Shown here: positions 1 to 7,099 of the stretch, in pieces
How positions within the stretch are numbered: the stretch's first letter is position 1
Layout of the letters: every line of letters starts with the position of its first letter
DNA from: Clostridiales bacterium
GTDB taxonomy: Bacteria > Bacillota > Sulfobacillia > UBA995 > UBA9673
DNA: 11,972 nt
Direction of reading: 5' to 3'
Assembly (NCBI GenBank): GCA_003541445.1
Contig: DPMO01000171.1
Span: 1 to 11,972 of the forward strand
Program-made: the position numbers and the translations under genes
The notes under the pieces: generated by a model
Database searches by the model: none
What the model was told of the DNA's origin: nothing
What the model saw: only the letters and a program-made list of their open reading frames with translations

Positions 1-25
1 GGCCCTGCGCGAGGGAGATATCTGA
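1..25 (+). CDS. C-terminal end of an FtsX-like ABC permease (partial)
   Basis: Only the last seven codons are in the window. They read ALREGDI and end in TGA at 23-25. These residues are the same as the last seven of the permease at 1587-4025, and the DNA is identical over 23 nt. Type VII (MacB/FtsX-like) permeases often end in a short motif of the form P-(M/L)-x-A-L-R-x-(G/E)-(D/E), so this is most likely the tail of a paralogous permease directly upstream. Nothing more can be said without the preceding sequence. The following gene starts about 100 nt downstream, which is compatible with one transcription unit. Confidence 0.7.
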
Positions 26-121
26 CCAATTCCATGCAGACCCGGCAGGAACTAGGATGCCGATGAAGAATTACCTCAATGGATGCGGAGAAGTGCCAGT
101 CGCAAGCCGGAGGCAGGCACC

Positions 122-1231
122 ATGCTCGCGTGGCTCGTGCGGCTGACGCTCAGCGGGGTTCTCGGGCTTGCGGCCGTGTCGAAGCTCACGGACCTCTCAA
201 GCTTCCGAGAGGTCTTGCGTGGTTACGAGATCGTTCCCGGACTCCTGGTCGAACCCCTGGCAATCGCCATCCCCTGTGCGGAGCTCGCGCTGGCGCTCGG
301 TCTGGCCCTGGGGCTCTACAGCAGGTTCCTCCCCAGGGTCGCCCTCGCACTGCTCACGGTCTTCACCGTTGCCGTCCTGTACCGTCTCGTTGCGGGCAAT
401 CCCGGCCCGTGCGGCTGCTTCGGGCCGGGCGAGGCGGTGACCTGGAGGACGGTGCTCCGCAATCTAGGCTTCTTGTGTCTGGCCGAGGCACTCATCCACC
501 TGGACGCCCCCGGTCCGCTGAGCGGGCGGAGGCTCGAGGCGGCGCTCATGGCCGCCGTCCTTGCCGTCTCTGCCGGAGCCGGTGGTGTGGCAGCCGCTTG
601 GGCCGAAGCCCCCTACCCCGTCGTCGCGGCCGGTCCGGCCATGGCCGACCCTGTCCCCGCTGGAAGTGCCGACGAGGCCATAGGTGTCTTGGATGTGGTC
701 GACATGTCAGGCCGGCGGACCGCGGTCGAGTTCTGCGGAGACGGGCCCCGTCCCGTTCTCGTCGTGGACGTCTCCTGCCCGCTCTGTGGGGACGTTGCCG
801 TGTGGCTGGAGCGGAACCTGGAGCGCCTGCCTGGAGTGGACGAGCTCATCGTGGTGGTGACCCGCCTGCCGAGCCAGGGTGACCCTCCCAGTCCGTCCCG
901 CCGTGAGGCGGAACTCCGTCCCGTCACCTTTGCGCATGCCCGGGACGTCGTCACGGGCTGGGGACTGAGGGCTCCGGCGTACTTGGACCCCGAAGGCGGT
1001 CTGGCATCCCGTCTTCACATCGTAGGCACCCCTGCGCTGCTGCTTGTTCAGGACGGAGGGACTGTGATCGTCGCTCTCAGGCTGGCTGTGGTGAGAGGAG
1101 TCCACTGTCCCGACCTCATCGACACCATAGCCGGCCGCATGGGAGTGAGCCTTGAGGAGGAAGACAAGCAATCGCGGCCTGCCCGCGTCGAGCGGACACC
1201 TCGGGAACCTGGAAGGGAGGCTAGCCCATGA
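122..1231 (+). CDS. MauE/DoxX-like membrane protein fused to a thioredoxin-like domain
   Basis: A 369-residue protein with two parts. Residues 1-160 hold about five hydrophobic segments (roughly 2-22, 44-66, 69-92, 111-127 and 141-160). They include the MauE-family pattern SKLTDLSSFREVL near 19-32 and the cysteine motif CGCFG at 97-101. Residues about 185-340 look like an extracytoplasmic thioredoxin fold, with a CPLC redox motif (C219, C222) after a beta strand and a likely cis-proline in VGTPALLLV (P304). MauE proteins are linked to disulfide formation in amine dehydrogenase maturation, so a redox role for secreted cysteines is a fair inference. I prefer ATG 122 over an in-frame ATG at 83 because GGAGG (109-113) lies 8 nt upstream and the protein then begins directly with the first membrane segment. 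The stop overlaps the start of the Cys-rich gene (ATGA), so the two are probably translationally coupled. Confidence 0.82.
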   Translation: MLAWLVRLTLSGVLGLAAVSKLTDLSSFREVLRGYEIVPGLLVEPLAIAIPCAELALALGLALGLYSRFLPRVALALLTVFTVAVLYRLVAGNPGPCGCFGPGEAVTWRTVLRNLGFLCLAEALIHLDAPGPLSGRRLEAALMAAVLAVSAGAGGVAAAWAEAPYPVVAAGPAMADPVPAGSADEAIGVLDVVDMSGRRTAVEFCGDGPRPVLVVDVSCPLCGDVAVWLERNLERLPGVDELIVVVTRLPSQGDPPSPSRREAELRPVTFAHARDVVTGWGLRAPAYLDPEGGLASRLHIVGTPALLLVQDGGTVIVALRLAVVRGVHCPDLIDTIAGRMGVSLEEEDKQSRPARVERTPREPGREASP

Positions 1232-1518
1232 GGTCAAAGCCGGCGACCAGAGTGCTCCTCGTCCTGGCCTGCCTGTGCCTCTTGACGAGCACGGTCTAGG
1301 CCATACCTTCAGAGTGTTGGTACACAGGAGAGATTGACTACGAGTACGTCGCTCTTTGCAACTTCTGCTACGTGTACTACGGCAACGCTGCTGACCCGGA
1401 CGCAAGGGCACGTCATGTCTACTACGAGTAAGAATGCCCGAGCGGGACGAAGGACTGGGAGTACCAGTACACGCAGATCCTTGGCTGCTACTACCAGCTG
1501 CACTGCGATCACATCTGA
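1228..1518 (+). pseudogene. small secreted Cys/Tyr-rich protein, interrupted by two in-frame stops
   Basis: ATG 1228 overlaps the stop of the MauE-thioredoxin gene (ATGA) and follows a strong ribosome binding site (GGAAGGGAGG, 1211-1220; 7 nt spacing). The frame gives a signal peptide: basic MRSKPATR, then a hydrophobic stretch to about residue 22. It meets TAG at 1297-1299 (codon 24) and TAA at 1429-1431 (codon 68), then ends at TGA 1516-1518. Reading through gives 96 positions with no frameshift. V23-x-A25 fits a signal peptidase I site, so the first stop sits at the tolerant -2 position. The mature part has six cysteines (30, 44, 47, 70, 87, 93) and is rich in Tyr, as in ECWYTG, LCNFCYVYYG and GCYYQLHC. 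I recognise no family. The intact frame beyond both stops suggests recent inactivation, sequencing error or readthrough. TAG and TAA both end other genes here, so a changed genetic code is unlikely. Confidence 0.62.
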
Positions 1519-1586
1519 CGAGGGACCCACAGAGTCATGTCGGCGGGCGGGCCGCGTGACAGGGAGTGCGGAAGCGAGGTGCCGGT

Positions 1587-4025
1587 ATGAGGAGGACGCG
1601 CGCCGGGCTCCTGCTGGGGGCGGTGGTGATGAGCGTGTTGTGTGTCGCCTACGGGGCGCTTGCCCTGCGCGCCCAGCGGGCTCTGGAGGGGGGCCTCACG
1701 GCGGAGATTGCCACTTTAGCCCGGGACCTCTTCACGGTGCTGGCCCTTCCGCCCGGCTACGAGAGGCTGGGCCCGCAGGGTCTCACCGCGGCCCAGATGG
1801 CCGAGCTCAGGAGCCGGCTTGAGGGCGTGGCCGAGCTTGGCGTCGTCAGCATTTTCCGAGAGTCCGCTCCAGCGACGGCGATACAGCCCGATGGAGAAGA
1901 GGTTCTCGTAAAGCCGCTTGTGCCCTACCTGGCCGTCAGCGCGAACTATTTCGAGCTGGTGGGTCTGGAGCCTGTGGAGGGGCGGCTGTTCACCGCCGAG
2001 GAGGAGGCGGCGGGGGCCAGGGTGTGCGTCGTGGGAGCCGAGCGGCCCGAGCGGGTGGGAAACGAGCACTCCGACCCGGAGGGAGGCATGAGTACCCCAT
2101 ATCTCGTCGTGGGCCGGCTGCCTCCCATCGAGGGCGACCCGTATCCGTTCCCCAGGATTTGGCGCGGCATGAGCTGGTCGCCCGAACATCTCAGAATCAT
2201 GCCCACACCGGTGTACGTGGGCAACCGCGTCGTCTACACTCCGATCACGGCGCGGGCGCCGTTGCCGATACCGCCGCAGTTCGACCATCCGACCTGGCTC
2301 GTGCCCCTGGTCGCTCCCGAGGCGGGGCAGTCGGAGAGGGCCAGGGACATCGTGCGGGAGTACATGCTGGAGGTCTGGCCGGGGGCGGTCCTGGACTTCG
2401 GGGTGAGGGGGTGGCTGGCCATCGCCCTGCAGCATTCGGCCTTCCGGGTCCGGGCCTACAGCGACACGGCCTTCAGTCTGATGCTTGCGCTGTGCGTGGT
2501 GGGGACGGCGGGGTTCATGGGTCTGGCGATGGCCCGTCGCCGCCGGGAGACGGCCGTCGAGAGGGCCCTGGGCAAACCGCGGCTGGTGGTCGTCCTCGAG
2601 GCGGCCGTGCTGGGAGCCGGGCTGGCCCTGCTCGGGACCTTGCTGGGAGCGGTGGTGAGCGGCCTGCTCCTCGGGGACTACCTTCTCGAGCGGCTGGCGG
2701 CCGGCACGGTGATGCCGCTCCTCAGGCGGCTGGCCTGGATCGCCGGGTTGACGGTGGCGGCGGGCAGCCTGGCGGGGGCCGGGGCGGCCTTCTGGGCCAC
2801 GGACGCGCCGCCGGTGCAGGGTCTGCGGCAGGCGGGTGTCGTGCCCGCCCGCCGGGCCGTGGACTTCCGCCTGCCGCTGGCGGTCCTCGCGGTGGGACTG
2901 GCCGCGGCCACGCTGGTCTGTCTTCTGGTCTCCAGCCGCTCGTGCGTGGCCGCCCTGTCCGGCTACCTTCAGAGCGTGGGGGAGCGGGTCATCCTGGTGG
3001 AGCAGGACCTCTTCGAGGCCGAGGGGCCGTTGCGGATGGAGGACCTCCTGAACTCGGACCACGCGGCGGTCCTGCGCGAGGGCCTGCCCGGGTGGACGGT
3101 GGTGACGGTCAGCGTGACGAGTACGAGGGTCACCCGTCCGGACGGGACCCTGCAGGCGGTGACGGCCTACGGGGTCGACCGCCCCTGGCCGGAGGAGGCC
3201 GGCTACAGGCTGGCGGGCGGAGGAGAGATGACCTTCGTCGAGGACCGGGGCCGTCCGGTGGTCTACCTTGGCTGCCGGCTGGCGGAGACGCTCTTCGGGG
3301 AGGAGCCGGCCGTGGGTCGGGAGCTGACCCTACCGGGCGGCGTCACGGCCGTGGTGGGGGGCGTGCTGGAGCCGCGTCCCAGGGGTGTGCCCGACCGTCT
3401 GGGCGACCGCGACGAGTGCCTCTTCGCCGCCCGCGAGGTCCTGGCCCGGGCGAGCACCCTCACCCCGCCGGCGACGACGACCGAGATCTGGGTCTACCTG
3501 CCCCCCGGAGTGGACAAGGAGGAGGGGGAGGCCCGGGTGAGGGCCGTCGTGGAGGCGATGGACGGCGGGCGTCTGGGCCTGTCGGCCGAGGCCCTGGTGT
3601 CGCAGGTCTCCCGTCTGAGCCGGCTGGAGAAGGACATGGCCGGCCAGCAGGTGTTCCTGGCGGCCATGGCCCTGGGGGCCGCGGCCTGGCTGGTGGGCCT
3701 GGTGATGCTGGCCCGCCTGGCCGACCGGTGGCGGGAGGTGGGCCTCCGCCGGGCGGTGGGCGCCCCGCCGCGGCTCGTGGCCCTGTCCATCACCGGAGAG
3801 GGCGTCCTCGTCTGCGTGGGCGGCGGTGTCCTCGGTGCGGCTCTGGGGCTGCTTCTGGCCAATGCCTACTGCCAGAGCCTTGGCTGGCCGATGGTCTCGG
3901 TGGTCCGCGCCCCGGCCGAGGTCCTGGCGGCCGTGGTCCTGCTGGGCCTTTTCGTCTCCCTTCCTACGGTCCGCCAGGCCCTCGGGACGAGCCCCATGCG
4001 GGCCCTGCGCGAGGGAGATATCTAA
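1587..4025 (+). CDS. FtsX/MacB-like ABC transporter permease with two FtsX units
   Basis: An 812-residue membrane protein of the type VII ABC superfamily. An N-terminal membrane segment (about 5-27) is followed by a large extracytoplasmic domain (about 28-290). A first FtsX-type bundle comes next (segments near 292-316, 333-365 and 378-405), with the cytoplasmic motif RRRETAVERALG. A second half then starts with a membrane segment near 428-450, a MacB-like extracytoplasmic domain (about 452-680) and a second FtsX bundle (687-711, 730-762, 778-798), with the motif REVGLRRAVGAPPR. The two-unit plan resembles LolCE/MacB relatives that extract or move lipids, peptides or drugs using mechanical strokes rather than a classic channel. 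ATG 1587 is chosen because GAGG (1576-1579) lies 7 nt upstream; an in-frame GTG at 1566 lacks a well-placed site. Its ATPase follows 9 nt after the stop. The substrate is unknown. Confidence 0.88.
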   Translation: MRRTRAGLLLGAVVMSVLCVAYGALALRAQRALEGGLTAEIATLARDLFTVLALPPGYERLGPQGLTAAQMAELRSRLEGVAELGVVSIFRESAPATAIQPDGEEVLVKPLVPYLAVSANYFELVGLEPVEGRLFTAEEEAAGARVCVVGAERPERVGNEHSDPEGGMSTPYLVVGRLPPIEGDPYPFPRIWRGMSWSPEHLRIMPTPVYVGNRVVYTPITARAPLPIPPQFDHPTWLVPLVAPEAGQSERARDIVREYMLEVWPGAVLDFGVRGWLAIALQHSAFRVRAYSDTAFSLMLALCVVGTAGFMGLAMARRRRETAVERALGKPRLVVVLEAAVLGAGLALLGTLLGAVVSGLLLGDYLLERLAAGTVMPLLRRLAWIAGLTVAAGSLAGAGAAFWATDAPPVQGLRQAGVVPARRAVDFRLPLAVLAVGLAAATLVCLLVSSRSCVAALSGYLQSVGERVILVEQDLFEAEGPLRMEDLLNSDHAAVLREGLPGWTVVTVSVTSTRVTRPDGTLQAVTAYGVDRPWPEEAGYRLAGGGEMTFVEDRGRPVVYLGCRLAETLFGEEPAVGRELTLPGGVTAVVGGVLEPRPRGVPDRLGDRDECLFAAREVLARASTLTPPATTTEIWVYLPPGVDKEEGEARVRAVVEAMDGGRLGLSAEALVSQVSRLSRLEKDMAGQQVFLAAMALGAAAWLVGLVMLARLADRWREVGLRRAVGAPPRLVALSITGEGVLVCVGGGVLGAALGLLLANAYCQSLGWPMVSVVRAPAEVLAAVVLLGLFVSLPTVRQALGTSPMRALREGDI
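4001..4023 (+). repeat. 23-bp direct repeat of positions 1-23
   Basis: The permease 3' end at 4001-4023 is identical to 1-23, encoding the same C-terminal residues. After one mismatch (A/G in the stop codon) two further bases also match. The repeat may continue upstream beyond the window start, which would mean recent duplication or gene conversion between tandem permease genes. Confidence 0.8.
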
Positions 4026-4034
4026 CATGGAGGG

Positions 4035-4769
4035 ATGGCTGTGGCGCGAAGTCTGGAAGCGCTCGCCGGGAAGCGTCAAACCGGCGGGAACATCGTCGAG
4101 ACTAGGGGCCTGAGCAGGTGCTACCGCCGCGGCCCGCACGAGGTGTGGGCCCTGCGCGACTGCGACCTGACCGTCCGGCACGGGGAGTTCGTCAGCATCA
4201 CCGGTCCGTCCGGTTCGGGCAAGTCCACCCTCCTGCACCTGCTGGGCTGTCTCGACCACCCCACGAAGGGCACGTACCTGCTCCAGGGGGTGAACGTGGC
4301 CGAACTGTCCGAGAGCCGCCTGGCCCTCATCCGCAACCACGTCATCGGGGTGGTCTTCCAGGCCTACAACCTCCTGCCCACCCTACGGGCCTGGCAGAAC
4401 GTCGCCCTGCCTCTGGCCTACCGCGGGGTCGGGCGCCGTGAGCGGCGGCGTCGGGCTCTGGCCGCCCTGGAGAAGGTCGGGCTCGCCGACAGGGCCGAAC
4501 ACTACCCCTTCGAGCTCAGCGGGGGTGAGGAGCAGCGGGTGGCCATCGCCCGGGCCATCGTCACCGAGCCCAAGCTGCTCCTGGCCGACGAGCCGACCGG
4601 GAACCTCGACAGCCGGGCGGAAGAGAGGTTCATGGACATAATCACGGACCTGCACCGCGAGGGCCGGACCATCATCATGGTCACCCACAACGCGAGTCTC
4701 GCCAGGCGGGCCGACCGGGTCCTCGCCATGCGGGACGGACGCCTCGACGCGTCCGCGGGAGCGGCCTGA
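4035..4769 (+). CDS. ABC transporter ATPase, MacB/LolD-type
   Basis: A 244-residue nucleotide-binding subunit with all core motifs: Walker A GPSGSGKS (57-64), Q-loop Q109 in VVFQAYNLLP, signature LSGGEEQRVAIARA (161-174), Walker B LLLADEP (181-187), D-loop NLDS and H-loop H218 in MVTHN. It belongs to the MacB/LolD/FtsE subgroup that pairs with FtsX-like permeases, and the preceding gene is such a permease. The signature has LSGGE where LSGGQ is usual in this group, a mild deviation. The start is uncertain. ATG 4035 abuts the ribosome binding site GGAGGG (4029-4034), whereas the in-frame GTG at 4041 has a normal 6-nt spacing and is a good alternative. The roughly 20 residues before the conserved core (IVETRGLSRCYRRG) are unusual for the family. 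The gene ends 9 bp before the convergent hydrolase, with no clear terminator between them. Confidence 0.93.
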   Translation: MAVARSLEALAGKRQTGGNIVETRGLSRCYRRGPHEVWALRDCDLTVRHGEFVSITGPSGSGKSTLLHLLGCLDHPTKGTYLLQGVNVAELSESRLALIRNHVIGVVFQAYNLLPTLRAWQNVALPLAYRGVGRRERRRRALAALEKVGLADRAEHYPFELSGGEEQRVAIARAIVTEPKLLLADEPTGNLDSRAEERFMDIITDLHREGRTIIMVTHNASLARRADRVLAMRDGRLDASAGAA

Positions 4770-4778
4770 GAGGGAGTG

Positions 4779-6062
4779 TCAGTCGATCCAGAGGTCGAGG
4801 AGCCCCGGGAAGGCCGGCTGGGGCTCCCCGAGGGCCTCTTCGGCTATCTCCTCACAGATGTCGAGCCCTGCCGTGCCATTGGTCATGATGACCACGCCCG
4901 TCCTCCTGCCCTGTGAGGCGGCGGCGTAGGCCCGGAAGCCGCCCATCCAGCCCCACTGCCAGAACCAGTCCCCGCCGCCGTCCTCAGCGTGGGCGAGACC
5001 GATTCCCAGGCCCCACGAGACCCTGTCGCTGACCTTGGCGTGGGGGGTGAGCATGAGGTCCACGTAGGCCCGGCTGAGGCGGTGCCCGTCGCCGCTCCCG
5101 GCATCCATCAGCTCGATGAGGAAGAGGGCGTAATCGGTGGGGGTGGTGTAGACCCCGTAAGCCCCGTTGGCCCGGGTCGGCCGGTAGAGGGGGAGGGGCC
5201 TGTCCCCGTCGTGCCCGCGGGCGGCCAAAGTCTCGTAGGCCGGGGTCCAGACCAGGCTGGTCTCCCGCATCCCCAGGGGCCGGAAGACGCTCTCGGCCAT
5301 GTGGTCGGCCAGCGGCCTGCCGGTCACATGCTCCAGGACGTGCTGGAGATAGCGGAAGGCGTCGTTGGAGTAGAGGAACCCGGTCCCCGGGGTCCTGATG
5401 ATGTGTCCGCGGCCGGCCTCGAGCGAGGTGAAGCCGCTCGTGTGGGAGAGGACCATCCGGAGGGTGATGTCACGCACGCGGGGGTCGTCCAGGTACGGCT
5501 CCGGGAGATAGTCGTCGAGGGGCCGGTCCAGTTCCAGGACGCCCTTCTCACACAGCTCGAGCGCGGCATAGGCCACGAGCGGCTTGGTGAGGGAGGCACC
5601 ACGGAAGGCGGAGACGACGGTCACCGGCTCTCCCGTCGTCGTGTCCTTGACGCCGAAGCCCTTCGCCCAGACCACCCTCCCGTCGACGATGAGGGCGATG
5701 GAGAGTCCGGGCACTCCCTCGCGGGCCATGGCGCGGGGGATGAGCTCCTCGAGCCCGGCCACGACGGACTCGAGGGGCACTCCTCCGCGTTCGGCGAGCC
5801 GCGGCCCGTCACGGCCGGCGGCGAAGGAGGCCTCGTCGACCGTCTTGGCGGCGGGCGCGGAGCCGGGCGGAGGGTCGGTGCAGCCCGGGAGGGTGCAGGC
5901 GGCGGCTCCGGCAAGGGCCAACCAGGCCGGAAGGAGGAGGGCCGGGAGAGCCGGCGCCGCGAGGGCCAGGGACGCTGCGGACCCTCCCCGACGGGCGGGG
6001 CGGCCGTCTCGGACGAGGTCTCGGCTGGGGCTCGTGGGGGACCGGGCATCAGCCGGGAGCAT
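4779..6062 (-). CDS. exported serine hydrolase, beta-lactamase/penicillin-binding-protein family
   Basis: A 427-residue protein of the serine beta-lactamase-like (class C/PBP4*/esterase) family. Catalytic motifs are S157-L-T-K160 (nucleophile and base), Y231-S-N233, and a third motif near Q369-WGWMGGF in place of the usual HxG/KTG. LSHTSGF (205-211) is also typical. Residues about 28-55 form a hydrophobic, Ala/Leu-rich export segment after an arginine-rich start. C56 (GAAAC) or C61 (LPGC) could be a lipoprotein cysteine, although neither lipobox is ideal. The long N-terminal stretch before the hydrophobic core and the lack of a clear ribosome binding site leave the start uncertain. Members of this family act as peptidoglycan D,D-peptidases, D-aminopeptidases, esterases or beta-lactamases, and sequence alone does not decide which. 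It lies convergent to the ABC ATPase and divergent from the pyr operon, with no evident link to either. Confidence 0.88.
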   Translation of the reverse strand: MLPADARSPTSPSRDLVRDGRPARRGGSAASLALAAPALPALLLPAWLALAGAAACTLPGCTDPPPGSAPAAKTVDEASFAAGRDGPRLAERGGVPLESVVAGLEELIPRAMAREGVPGLSIALIVDGRVVWAKGFGVKDTTTGEPVTVVSAFRGASLTKPLVAYAALELCEKGVLELDRPLDDYLPEPYLDDPRVRDITLRMVLSHTSGFTSLEAGRGHIIRTPGTGFLYSNDAFRYLQHVLEHVTGRPLADHMAESVFRPLGMRETSLVWTPAYETLAARGHDGDRPLPLYRPTRANGAYGVYTTPTDYALFLIELMDAGSGDGHRLSRAYVDLMLTPHAKVSDRVSWGLGIGLAHAEDGGGDWFWQWGWMGGFRAYAAASQGRRTGVVIMTNGTAGLDICEEIAEEALGEPQPAFPGLLDLWID

Positions 6063-6120
6063 GGACCTGGATGTTCCACGCCCGCCAGCCTTTCACCTGC
6101 CCCGGAAGGCCTCGTCTGTG

Positions 6121-6149
6121 TTGACAAGCCCTCGGGGCTCGACTAAACT
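6121..6149 (+). promoter_or_regulatory. sigma-A-type promoter of the pyr operon
   Basis: A perfect -35 hexamer TTGACA (6121-6126) is separated by exactly 17 bp from TAAACT (6144-6149), a good -10 with four of six consensus bases. Transcription would start near 6156. That is just upstream of the PyrR-binding element and attenuator, as expected for a pyr leader. The AT-richness of this patch stands out from its GC-rich surroundings. Confidence 0.85.
6127..6139. repeat. perfect inverted repeat in the promoter spacer
   Basis: AGCCC (6127-6131) and GGGCT (6135-6139) form a perfect dyad around TCG, lying entirely between the -35 and -10 hexamers. It could be an operator for a repressor or activator, or it may be chance in GC-rich DNA. 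No known factor is recognised. Confidence 0.35.
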
Positions 6150-6168
6150 GGTGCCAGTGTGCACGCAC

Positions 6169-6198
6169 CCTTTAAACCGGCCCTGTGAGGCGGTAAGG
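6169..6198 (+). promoter_or_regulatory. PyrR-binding RNA element 1 (anti-antiterminator) in the pyr leader
   Basis: The RNA folds into the PyrR-site shape. A lower stem CCTT (6169-6172)/AAGG (6195-6198) is followed by an internal loop, then ACC (6176-6178)/GGT (6192-6194), a one-base bulge at 6179, GCC (6180-6182)/GGC (6189-6191), and the hexaloop CTGTGA (6183-6188). The core CCTGTGAGG matches the known PyrR consensus CCNGNGAGG. Binding of PyrR with UMP is expected to hold this hairpin and permit terminator 1. The 3' strand of the lower stem is also the start of the ribosome binding site of the short leader frame at 6213. Confidence 0.85.
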
Positions 6199-6212
6199 AG
6201 GCGAAGGCGGTG

Positions 6213-6874
<662 letters not shown>

Positions 6875-6886
6875 GGAGCAGGATAC

Positions 6887-7099
6887 ATGGAGCCCTTTAA
6901 GAGCCGGTCCCGTGAGGCCGGAAAGGGATTGCGGACAGGAGACCCCTTCACCGCGCACGACGCGGCAGGGGTCTTTCGCTTCTCGGGGAGGCCCGGCCTG
7001 CCGGAGGAGCCGGCGGGGTCCGGCTCGCGCCGGAGGGCCCGGGTGGCCCCGGAAGGGAGGGAGGAGGAAGATTGCCGCTCGACCGCAAGGACGTCCTGA
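6887..7099 (+). CDS. possible 70-residue open frame spanning the second attenuator
   Basis: ATG 6887 follows GGAG (6875-6878) and AGGA (6880-6883), and the frame continues without a stop to TGA 7097-7099. It crosses PyrR element 2 and terminator 2 and ends 28 nt inside pyrB. The predicted product is Arg/Gly/Glu-rich and has no recognisable domain. It could be a translated leader whose ribosomes disturb the attenuator, as proposed for the frame at 6213. It could equally be chance, because long stop-free frames are common in GC-rich DNA. The ribosome binding site and position are the only support. Confidence 0.22.
   Translation: MEPFKSRSREAGKGLRTGDPFTAHDAAGVFRFSGRPGLPEEPAGSGSRRRARVAPEGREEEDCRSTARTS
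6893..6927 (+). promoter_or_regulatory. PyrR-binding RNA element 2, between pyrR and pyrB
   Basis: CCCTTT (6893-6898) pairs with AAAGGG (6922-6927). After an internal loop, GGTC (6906-6909) pairs with GGCC (6916-6919), closing the hexaloop CCGTGA (6910-6915). The core CCCGTGAGG matches the PyrR consensus CCNGNGAGG, and the lower-stem and loop plan is the same as in element 1. It should act as the anti-antiterminator for terminator 2 and adjust pyrBCKDF separately from pyrR. Confidence 0.85.
6940..6976 (+). terminator. attenuator terminator 2 upstream of pyrB
   Basis: AGACCCCT (6940-6947) pairs perfectly with AGGGGTCT (6967-6974), and inside it CCGCG (6951-6955) pairs with CGCGG (6961-6965). 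The downstream T tract is short and broken (TTTCGCTTCT), so termination may be partial. AAGGG (6923-6927) can pair instead with CCCTT (6944-6948). That candidate antiterminator takes strands from both PyrR element 2 and this hairpin. Confidence 0.75.

Noticed and set aside
63..146. 27-codon open frame (MKNYLNGCG...) with three Cys codons overlapping the MauE gene start.
   Set aside because: It lies mostly within the ribosome binding site and start of the well-supported MauE gene, has only a weak AGGA upstream and resembles nothing known. Short frames of this kind are expected by chance.
1228..1518. Reassignment of TAG/TAA to an amino acid, for example pyrrolysine, in this genome.
   Set aside because: pyrR ends in TAG and the permease in TAA at positions that fit family lengths, so both are used as normal stops. 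Two different stop codons in one short gene do not fit a single recoding.
2024..4105. 693-codon plus-strand frame parallel to the permease.
   Set aside because: Its product is Gly/Arg/Pro-rich with no domain, the usual shadow of a high-GC gene in the next frame. The permease frame has clear membrane segments and FtsX motifs.
4740..4800. Bidirectional terminator between the convergent ATPase and hydrolase genes.
   Set aside because: The 9-bp gap and flanks show only a 4-bp CTGA/TCAG pairing and no T tract, too weak to call.
4989..6146. Long plus-strand frame opposite the serine hydrolase.
   Set aside because: The product is a low-complexity Gly/Glu/Val-rich shadow, while the minus strand encodes intact SxxK and YxN motifs.
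7008..7025. Hairpin AGCCGG/CCGGCT upstream of pyrB as a third regulatory element.
   Set aside because: It is a short stem in very GC-rich sequence, without a T tract or PyrR consensus. It is likely chance.
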